Source: Actinomycetota bacterium (GTDB lineage Bacteria > Actinomycetota > Actinomycetes > Actinomycetales > Microbacteriaceae). From it: a DNA stretch of 7,453 bases. Below the pieces are notes generated by a model, which ran no database searches, was not told the DNA's origin, and saw only the letters and a program-made list of their open reading frames with translations. Below, piece by piece: positions 1-5,347 of the stretch (position 1 is its first letter; each line of letters opens with the position of its first letter). The position numbers and the translations under genes were made by a program. The stretch is from the NCBI GenBank assembly GCA_009704225.1, contig WLEN01000032.1, forward strand, positions 1 through 7,453, in the 5' to 3' direction.

Positions 1-894
1 CTTGAAGGCCTCGTTGTACTGAGAGATGATCTGACCAAGCGAGATGTCGGGCGCGGTGATTCCGAACCCGAGGAAGGACAGTGCGGTTTCGGTGAGGATT
101 GCCGCGCTCATGAGAAGCGTCGCGTTGACGACGACGATGCCGATGGAGTTCGGCAGGATGTGTCGGAAAATGATTCGGAAATTGGATGCGCCGGCCACAC
201 GCGCCGCGTCGACGAACTCGCGTTCGCGGAGGGCGAGGAACTCGCCGCGAACCAACCGGGCGAGTCCGGTCCATGAGACGAGCCCGAGCAGGATTCCGAG
301 TGAAATAGCGTTGCCACCAATCGTTCGACCCAAGACCGCGCCGAGGATGAGGCCCGGGATGATGATGATCGCATCGGTCATGCGCATGAGTAGGTTGTCG
401 AGCCACCCGCGCATGAACCCGGCGACCGCACCGATGACAACGCCGAGAACGGTCGCGAGAACGCCGATGAGCGTGACCACCGTGAGTGACTGTTGAATCC
501 CGCGCATGACCCGCGCGAAGATGTCCTTACCCAAGGTGTCCTGACCGAACGGGTGTTCCCAGGACGGAAGTCCACCTGGCGTCGTGATTGGGTAGTTTTT
601 ATACCAGTCGAAGGGCCACCATCCGCTAATGCGAAAACCGTCAAGGATGATTTCTCCACTGGCGGTATCTGCGGCCAATCGACCCGTGCCACCGACAATC
701 GTGCCAACCGAGGTGAACGCCAACAACACGATTAGGCCAAGAATGATAATGCTCGTGACGGCCGCCCTGTGCTGGAAGAAACGACGACGGACGACAGTCG
801 ACAGGCTGAGCCCTTCAATCTGCCGCTGCTCAATCGTCAGTTCCGATAACGCAATTTGCTCTGTGTTCGGTGTGGAAACTCTTTTGCGCGCCAT
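1..894 (-). CDS. Oligopeptide/dipeptide ABC transporter permease, OppC/DppC type (3' end cut by window edge)
   Basis: Inner-membrane permease that should pair with the OppB-type protein encoded just upstream to form the channel of a peptide-type ABC importer. The frame is open from ATG at 894 to base 1 (298 codons visible). Features from the N-terminus: a cytoplasmic leader of about 45 residues; a first membrane helix near residues 46-63; an extracytoplasmic stretch (about 64-115); the OppC-like motif HPFGQDTLGKDIFARVMRG (about 114-132); membrane helices near 136-160, 175-190 and 196-212; and the EAA loop EFVDAARVAGA...RHILPN (226-249), which contacts the ATPase. The OppC signature ETALSFLGFGI lies at 269-279. 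Family members usually run somewhat past 300 residues, so only the last helix and C-terminus should be missing. A GGAGG ribosome binding site 7 bases upstream fixes the start. The gene begins 2 bases after the preceding stop, which suggests translational coupling. Substrate cannot be told from sequence, so opp versus dpp is left open. Confidence 0.93.
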   Translation of the reverse strand, partial: MARKRVSTPNTEQIALSELTIEQRQIEGLSLSTVVRRRFFQHRAAVTSIIILGLIVLLAFTSVGTIVGGTGRLAADTASGEIILDGFRISGWWPFDWYKNYPITTPGGLPSWEHPFGQDTLGKDIFARVMRGIQQSLTVVTLIGVLATVLGVVIGAVAGFMRGWLDNLLMRMTDAIIIIPGLILGAVLGRTIGGNAISLGILLGLVSWTGLARLVRGEFLALREREFVDAARVAGASNFRIIFRHILPNSIGIVVVNATLLMSAAILTETALSFLGFGITAPDISLGQIISQYNEAFK

Positions 895-896
895 GA

Positions 897-2447
897 TCAC
901 GCCTCCGTAATGCGAATTCGCGGGTCAAGGGCTGAATACGCCAGGTCGGCGAGGATATTGAAGACAACGGCGGCGACTCCGGTGACGAGGAATACCCCCA
1001 TGACGAGATTCACATCGACCTCTCGAAGGCCTTGGTTGAAGAGAGCGCCCATTCCCTGCCAGGCGAATACTCGCTCGGTGATGATAGCCCCACCGATCAC
1101 TCCCCCGAAGTCGAACGCCACAATTGTTGCAATGGGAATGAGGGTGTTGCGGAACGCGTGACGCATGATGACCGTGGTTTCGGGAAGCCCCTTCGCTCGC
1201 GCTGTGCGCACATAATCCTGGTTGAGGACCTCGAGCAATGTCGCCCGGGTATAGCGCGTGTATCCGGCAACTGAAATGATCATGAGCGCAGCGGTGGGCA
1301 GGATGAGGTGCGTCGATGAGTCGAGCATCCGCATCCACGTGTCGTCGCTGCTGGCGAGAACAGGGGTGTTTGCGCCAATCGTCGAAATCACGCCAGAACG
1401 CAGCGGAATGATCTGTACGTAATCGCCCCAGCGCATGAACATTTGGTCAAGGACGAGTGGTGCCGTGGACAGCGCGCCCGTAATCGCCGCGACGCGCATC
1501 GCCTCGATGCGGTCGTCACCGCCGAGAAAGAAGCCGGCGGCTACACCGAGTCCGGCGAGCAACACCGCGACGAGCACAATTGCGAGGGGGTTGTTGAAGT
1601 AAAACCAGATGAACTGAAGAGGAAACCACATCGCGACGACGGCAAGCACAGTCGCTCCGACCGAGAACTGGAGAGTTCGTTTTGTCAAGTTGGATGTGAC
1701 GAACAGCATCAGCGCGCCGAGCCCGATCCCCAACAACGCGACACCGACAATGCCGATTGACGGGCTTTTCAGCCACTGAGTGATGTCGAGAAGAATCAGA
1801 ATCCCCGACGTGAGGGCAAACGAGATTCCCGCCGTTCGAATGCGCAACCGCAAATGTCCGCCAACAACCGCCTGGACCACGAGCGAGAGCACGAAACCGA
1901 TGGTGAGTGCGATCCACCACGGGATAGCCGGATCACCGAGAAATTCATTGAACCGAATCGCACCGAATTCCTTGAGCAAAACCGCAACCCAAAAGATTGG
2001 AAGCGAATAGAAGATGAACGCAGCGAAGGTAACGGTGTAGTCGTAGCCGCTGTATTGGCGAAGAGCGGTGGTCATGCCGATTGCAACACCGAACAAGATT
2101 GACAGCACCGTCGCGAGAATGACCAGGGATAGCGTGGATTGCATCGCGTTCCCTAATGCGCTGGCCACCGGTTCGTCACCGCGAATGACGGAAATGCCCA
2201 AGTTGCACTGACCGATGACGCAGCTCGCTGCTCCCCCGAGCCACTTGAAGTAACGAAAGAACGGTGGGGTGTCAAGATCAAGTTTCTCGGTGAGCGTGGC
2301 TCGCTTCGAAACCGACGCCGGATCGTTTTGCGTTCGAAGTGCTTCGAGTGGGTCGCCCGAATTTGCGGTGAGCATGTACACGACAAAAGACGCGACGAGT
2401 AGCACCGCGAGCGTCGCCGCAAGACGGCGAGTAATAAAACTGAGCAT
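897..2447 (-). CDS. Oligopeptide/dipeptide ABC transporter permease, OppB/DppB type, with a large internal membrane insertion
   Basis: Inner-membrane permease of a peptide-type ABC importer, and partner of the OppC-type protein that follows. The reading frame extends up to an ATG at 2498. ATG at 2447 is preferred because AGGTAGG sits 6 bases before it, and because the protein then begins MLSFITRRLAATLAVLL, the usual OppB start running straight into the first helix (about 8-26). This gives 516 residues. Conserved parts: the extracytoplasmic segment GDPLEAL (31-37), the helices near 101-128 and 138-160 (YSLPIFWVAVLL), then HLILPT (380-385), RYTRATLLEVLNQDYVRTARAKGL (398-421, holding the EAA-type ATPase contact), RHAFRNTLIPI (429-439), ITERVFAWQGMG (456-467), and the C-terminal LDPRIRI (507-513). 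Usual OppB proteins are about 310-340 residues. Here residues about 172-345 add roughly 170 mostly hydrophobic residues between the conserved N- and C-terminal parts. The frame is unbroken throughout. Confidence 0.93.
   Translation of the reverse strand: MLSFITRRLAATLAVLLVASFVVYMLTANSGDPLEALRTQNDPASVSKRATLTEKLDLDTPPFFRYFKWLGGAASCVIGQCNLGISVIRGDEPVASALGNAMQSTLSLVILATVLSILFGVAIGMTTALRQYSGYDYTVTFAAFIFYSLPIFWVAVLLKEFGAIRFNEFLGDPAIPWWIALTIGFVLSLVVQAVVGGHLRLRIRTAGISFALTSGILILLDITQWLKSPSIGIVGVALLGIGLGALMLFVTSNLTKRTLQFSVGATVLAVVAMWFPLQFIWFYFNNPLAIVLVAVLLAGLGVAAGFFLGGDDRIEAMRVAAITGALSTAPLVLDQMFMRWGDYVQIIPLRSGVISTIGANTPVLASSDDTWMRMLDSSTHLILPTAALMIISVAGYTRYTRATLLEVLNQDYVRTARAKGLPETTVIMRHAFRNTLIPIATIVAFDFGGVIGGAIITERVFAWQGMGALFNQGLREVDVNLVMGVFLVTGVAAVVFNILADLAYSALDPRIRITEA
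902..906 (-). promoter_or_regulatory. Ribosome binding site of the OppC-type gene, inside the end of the OppB-type gene
   Basis: GGAGG on the minus strand ends 7 bases before ATG at 894. It lies within the last codons of the upstream permease gene (stop TGA at 897-899), so ribosomes finishing that gene would end almost on the next start. Confidence 0.8.
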
Positions 2448-2453
2448 GCTTTT

Positions 2454-2460
2454 CCTACCT
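2454..2460 (-). promoter_or_regulatory. Ribosome binding site that decides the OppB-type start
   Basis: AGGTAGG on the minus strand ends 6 bases before ATG at 2447. The in-frame ATG at 2498 would add 17 polar residues (MPQRLPASN...) ahead of the normal OppB N-terminus, and I saw no comparable site in front of it. Confidence 0.75.
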
Positions 2461-2547
2461 ACAACTGCATTGTTGGACGCGGGTAACCGTTGGGGCAATC
2501 CTAGTCACTACAGCCTCGCCACGTTCGCTCGCGCAATTAATCGGCGA

Positions 2548-2575
2548 AGGGCCGGGCGTTTTCACGCCCGACCCC
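2548..2575 (-). other. Intercistronic stem-loop between binding-protein and permease genes
   Basis: On the minus strand the arms can form a stem of 12 pairs. The innermost seven (CGGGCGT with ACGCCCG) are perfect Watson-Crick and close a GAAA tetraloop of the GNRA type. The outer part is G-C rich with G-U wobbles. It starts 21 bases after the lipoprotein stop codon. No U-run follows on the minus strand, so it does not look like a classical intrinsic terminator. An mRNA 3'-end stabiliser or partial attenuator, giving more binding protein than permease, is the likelier role (inference). The rest of the 149-base gap (2448-2596) shows no convincing gene. Confidence 0.6.
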
Positions 2576-2596
2576 AGCCTTGATGCGGTATATCGG

Positions 2597-4405
2597 TTAC
2601 TGCGCTGCAGCAGCCGGTGCCCACTCCCAGAAGTTCCAGAAGTAGTTCGGCGACAGCGGGTTGTTCACTACGCCGGCCAGTCCGTTGTCCCACCAGGTCA
2701 AACCGGGGAACTGGAAGATCGGCAGTGACGCAGCGTCGCCCCACAGAGCAGCCTCAACGGCCGTCTGCAGTTCAACCTGCTTCGCTGGGTCGAGTTCCGT
2801 CTCGAGCGCCGACAGGTTTTCGTCAACCGTCGTGTTCGAGTAGTCCTGGAAGTTCGACGGCTTGCCGGTTCCGTACTGCTGGTCGTTACCCGTGATCGCG
2901 AGGCTGGTCGAGCTCCATGCGAAGATGACCGCGTCGTGAGGGTTGATTTCGTAGACAGAAGGGTCGGTGAACTCCCAGTTCGGTTCCGACGTGTCAATCA
3001 CGTTGAATCCAGCCTGGAGGCTGTTCGCCTGAATCAGCTCGAGTTCCTGCTGGCGACGAACGTTGCCAGTGGGGTACCAGAACTTGACATCAATCGGCGC
3101 CTTGATTCCGGCGTCAGCAAGAATGCCCTTCGCCTTCTCAACACGCTCGGCGTCGGTTCCCGAGTAGAAGTCCGAACCATTGGCAGCAACGATTGCCTCG
3201 TAGTTGGGCGATCCGGGGATCGTCAACAGCGAGTTACGCAGTTGTGCGTTTTCGTTGAGCGGCTTGATGATGGTTTCGAGGATCTGGTCGCGCGGGATCG
3301 TCAGCAAGAATGCCTGGCGAACTGCGAGAGCCTTAGCAGCGTCTCCATCGTACGTCGCGGGGTCGAACGGTCCACCGTTGTTGAAAGTGAGGTCGACGTG
3401 CTCGTAAGCAGCCTCGTCACCACCGGCGTAGGAACCGTTCTGGAGTCCCTGAACGAGGGCCAAAAGGTCAGCGGTTGGCTGTCCCGATGCGGCCTGAACA
3501 TCACCGTTGTCGACAGCCTGAACTGCAGCGGTCGGGTCCGCAATTTCGCGGATGGTGATGCGCTCGTACTTCGGCGAGGGGCCCCACGTGTAGAGAGGGT
3601 TCGCAACGAGCGTGACGTGGTCATCGGTGACGACCTCTTCAACGCGGTAGGGACCGTTCGAGAGGAACAGGTTCTTGAGCGAACCTGTCGTCGGGTCGGT
3701 CTCTTCCGCGGTGGCGTCGGTCTTCTGGTAGCCGGTGTTCCAGGCGACAGCAACAGGCGCGAGCCATGCTTCGTCTCCGGTCATAACGGCTTCAATGAAC
3801 TTGGCCTTCGCTTCAGCGGGGTCAGTGATCTCGGGGTACGCCATCATGACGGTACCGTGCGCCGAGACTCCAACACCGAAGTTGATTTCCCAGTCAACGT
3901 ATGCCTTGTCATAGGAGAACTCGAGAGTTTTTCCATCAACAGTCGGAATCGTCGACGCGAGGTCATCGCGAGGAGCAGCGTGGAGGAACAAGTACGAGTC
4001 GTCGGCGTTCTTGAAGAAACCGAAGCCAGCAACCCACGAGAGGAGCATGTCGGCACCGTCAACCGCAACACCATCTGACCACGTCACGGCGTCGTTGATC
4101 GTGTACTTGACCGTGAGGGGCTCGTCGCTGGTCTTTTCATACGTTCCGAATTCTTCCTGCAAAAGCAGTTCCGGGGTCGCGTTGTAGTAGTTGAATCCGG
4201 AGTTCGCGATGTACAACGGAATCGAGTTCGCGACGTTGTTGCCGCTGGCCGATGCCGAGTTGAATTCCGATGCAATGTCATTCCAGGCGACCGAAATGGA
4301 CGTCCCTTCGATGACTTGGGATTGGTACGGAAGCGCACAGCCGGACAGAACGATGACGCTCGCTCCGACGGCGGCTACCGAAGCGAGAATTCGCTTGGTT
4401 TTCAC
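2597..4405 (-). CDS. Peptide-type ABC transporter substrate-binding lipoprotein (SBP_bac_5 family, OppA/DppA-like)
   Basis: Extracytoplasmic solute-binding protein, anchored to the membrane by lipid, that should deliver short peptides or related solutes to the permeases encoded downstream. The preferred start is GTG at 4405: AGGAGG lies 6 bases upstream and the product (602 residues) then begins with a proper lipoprotein signal. That signal has basic residues K2, K4 and R5, a hydrophobic run at about 6-19, and the lipobox LSGC at 20-23, with C23 as the lipidated residue. An ATG 54 bases further upstream is also in frame but would place 18 arginine/proline-rich residues in front of the signal. 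The SBP_bac_5 hallmark lies at about 97-125 (VKYTINDAVTWSDGVAVDGAD plus LLSW). NGPYRVEEV (250-258), NPLYTWGPSPKYERITIREI (269-288) and AVRQAFLLTIPRDQIL (361-376) match the usual later segments. The C-terminus is rich in W and A (NFWEWAPAAAAQ). It is the first gene of the operon. The bound substrate cannot be predicted from the sequence. Confidence 0.93.
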   Translation of the reverse strand: MKTKRILASVAAVGASVIVLSGCALPYQSQVIEGTSISVAWNDIASEFNSASASGNNVANSIPLYIANSGFNYYNATPELLLQEEFGTYEKTSDEPLTVKYTINDAVTWSDGVAVDGADMLLSWVAGFGFFKNADDSYLFLHAAPRDDLASTIPTVDGKTLEFSYDKAYVDWEINFGVGVSAHGTVMMAYPEITDPAEAKAKFIEAVMTGDEAWLAPVAVAWNTGYQKTDATAEETDPTTGSLKNLFLSNGPYRVEEVVTDDHVTLVANPLYTWGPSPKYERITIREIADPTAAVQAVDNGDVQAASGQPTADLLALVQGLQNGSYAGGDEAAYEHVDLTFNNGGPFDPATYDGDAAKALAVRQAFLLTIPRDQILETIIKPLNENAQLRNSLLTIPGSPNYEAIVAANGSDFYSGTDAERVEKAKGILADAGIKAPIDVKFWYPTGNVRRQQELELIQANSLQAGFNVIDTSEPNWEFTDPSVYEINPHDAVIFAWSSTSLAITGNDQQYGTGKPSNFQDYSNTTVDENLSALETELDPAKQVELQTAVEAALWGDAASLPIFQFPGLTWWDNGLAGVVNNPLSPNYFWNFWEWAPAAAAQ

Positions 4406-4411
4406 TGATTT

Positions 4412-4417
4412 CCTCCT
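4412..4417 (-). promoter_or_regulatory. Ribosome binding site that decides the GTG start of the lipoprotein gene
   Basis: A perfect AGGAGG on the minus strand ends 6 bases before GTG at 4403-4405. It supports the GTG over the upstream in-frame ATG at 4459, in agreement with the position of the lipoprotein signal peptide. Confidence 0.85.
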
Positions 4418-4438
4418 AGGTAGGCACGTTGGATGAGC

Positions 4439-4455
4439 AACGCGCGGTGCGCGTT
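4439..4455 (-). repeat. Inverted repeat in the leader of the lipoprotein gene
   Basis: Perfect 7-base inverted repeat with a 3-base spacer, AACGCGC-ACC-GCGCGTT on the minus strand. It lies between the candidate promoter and the ribosome binding site. It could fold as a small hairpin in the 5' leader or serve as an operator. Neither role is shown. Confidence 0.5.
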
Positions 4456-4476
4456 CCATGCCGTTGTTCAGCCTAG

Positions 4477-4505
4477 ACTATTGCTATTTTGACCACAAAT
4501 GTCAA
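4477..4505 (-). promoter_or_regulatory. Candidate sigma70-type promoter of the peptide transporter operon
   Basis: On the minus strand a perfect TTGACA (4500-4505) is followed after 17 bases by AATAGT (4477-4482), which matches 4 of 6 consensus -10 positions. TAGTCT, two bases further on, fits the looser TAnnnT pattern. Transcription would start near 4470, giving a leader of roughly 65 bases before GTG at 4405. The -35 element is good and the -10 element is weak. Confidence 0.5.
4489..4505. repeat. TTGAC-N7-GTCAA dyad overlapping the -35 region
   Basis: TTGACCACAAATGTCAA is a perfect 5-base inverted repeat around a 7-base centre. One half is the -35 element of the transporter promoter. The other half is a near-consensus -35 facing the CPBP gene, although no good -10 element lies at the right distance from it. 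It could be a repressor or activator site controlling one or both divergent genes. The half-sites are short, so chance occurrence is possible. Confidence 0.35.
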
Positions 4506-4562
4506 GTGCGATGAAACGGTTAGGCTGAGAAACATCGTCAGTCATACGCGAGAGCACGATGG

Positions 4563-4568
4563 AAGGAG
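4563..4568 (+). promoter_or_regulatory. Ribosome binding site of the CPBP protease gene
   Basis: AAGGAG lies 6 bases before ATG at 4575 and supports that start. Confidence 0.75.
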
Positions 4569-4574
4569 TCGTCG

Positions 4575-5336
4575 ATGACCCGTTCGAAGTGGGAAATCGT
4601 CTTAGTTCTGCTTCTGAGCTACGGTATGTCTGCACTTTATTCCGTCGTTGGAATCGCGAATCGCCTCACCCAACCAACACCATTGTCACAGCAAACCGCG
4701 ACACTTAATCGGCCGCTTGCGACACAAGAATTGTTCGACCTCATCTATCAGGTGCTCGGTGTCGTTTCAGGTCTCGCTCCGGTCGCACTCGTGGTGTGGC
4801 TCGTGTGGCGCGACACTCCGCCGCGCCTCGGCGCTATCGGCATCGGCTGGTCGGATGGCTATTCGTGGCCGAAAATGCGGCACGAGATTGCCGTCGGTTT
4901 TGGCCTCGCCGCACTAATCGGCATCCCGGGAATCGGCGTCTACCTTGCCGCTCGTGCCCTCAACCTCGGAGTCACTGTAGTCCCCACCACGCTCGACGCA
5001 CACTGGTGGACCGTTCCCGTTCTCATCCTGTGGGCCTTGCGTGCCGGAATCGGCGAAGAGGTCATCGTGGTCGGCTACCTTTTTGATCGACTCAAGTCGC
5101 TCGGGTGGTCACCGTGGGTAATCATCACCGCCGCCGCCCTTCTGCGCGGAACGTACCACCTGTATCAGGGCTTCGGCGGGTTCGCAGGAAACATTGCGAT
5201 GGGACTCGTTTTTGGAGCGATCTACGCCTGGAAGCGACGGCTCGCGCCTCTGGTCATTGCACACGTGATCATCGACATCACCGCTTTCGTCGGTTACCCA
5301 CTCGCAATCAGCCTGTTCTCCGGCCTTTTCGCCTAG
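4575..5336 (+). CDS. CPBP-family intramembrane metalloprotease (CAAX protease / bacteriocin-processing family)
   Basis: Predicted multi-pass membrane protease of the CPBP (Abi) family, 253 residues. Hydrophobic segments lie near 8-27, 57-78, 104-128, 145-157, 181-190, 205-218 and 225-251. Catalytic-type motifs are in the expected order: the glutamate pair E161-E162 in [14 protein letters not shown]195 in [12 protein letters not shown], and H230 with D234 in [14 protein letters not shown]. The classical first motif is EExxxR. Here the arginine position is valine, as I recall for a common actinobacterial subgroup. The start is set by AAGGAG 6 bases before ATG. The gene is divergent from the peptide transporter operon and convergent with gcvP, so it appears to be transcribed alone. 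Substrate and physiological role are unknown. Proposed roles for the family include prenyl-protein processing, peptide maturation and bacteriocin self-immunity, and nothing here selects among them. No peptide-toxin or bacteriocin gene is visible beside it. Confidence 0.88.
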   Translation: MTRSKWEIVLVLLLSYGMSALYSVVGIANRLTQPTPLSQQTATLNRPLATQELFDLIYQVLGVVSGLAPVALVVWLVWRDTPPRLGAIGIGWSDGYSWPKMRHEIAVGFGLAALIGIPGIGVYLAARALNLGVTVVPTTLDAHWWTVPVLILWALRAGIGEEVIVVGYLFDRLKSLGWSPWVIITAAALLRGTYHLYQGFGGFAGNIAMGLVFGAIYAWKRRLAPLVIAHVIIDITAFVGYPLAISLFSGLFA

Positions 5337-5347
5337 TCTGCGAAGGC
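5323..5347. terminator. Possible bidirectional hairpin over the convergent gene ends
   Basis: TTCGC (5328-5332) pairs with GCGAA (5340-5344), and after a 2-base bulge GCC (5323-5325) pairs with GGC (5345-5347). The 7-base loop holds the shared stop codons of the two converging genes. No T-run follows on either strand, and the stem is short and bulged, so a terminator role is only a possibility. Confidence 0.22.

Noticed and set aside
44..496. Open frame of 150 codons on the plus strand, opposite the OppC-type gene
   Set aside because: The product is R/P/S/M-rich and unlike a real protein. The minus strand here encodes a clear OppC-type permease.
2498..2503. TAGGAT on the minus strand as a -10 element of an internal promoter for the OppB-type gene
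   Set aside because: No acceptable -35 element lies 16-18 bases upstream. A single 4-of-6 match in a 149-base gap is not enough.
2548..2575. Stem-loop as a full intrinsic terminator ending the operon after the lipoprotein gene
   Set aside because: No U-run follows on the minus strand, and the permease genes that functionally belong with the lipoprotein come directly afterwards on the same strand.
2936..4078. Open frame of 380 codons on the plus strand, opposite the lipoprotein gene
   Set aside because: It begins with GTG without a ribosome binding site, lies entirely antisense to a clear SBP_bac_5 gene, and its product is a V/R/L-rich string with no recognisable domain. This is typical of a codon-bias shadow in G+C-rich DNA.
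4521..4526. TAGGCT as the -10 element for the CPBP gene
   Set aside because: The only good -35 candidate, TTGACC at 4489-4494, is 26 bases away, too far for a normal sigma70 promoter. The CPBP promoter remains unidentified.
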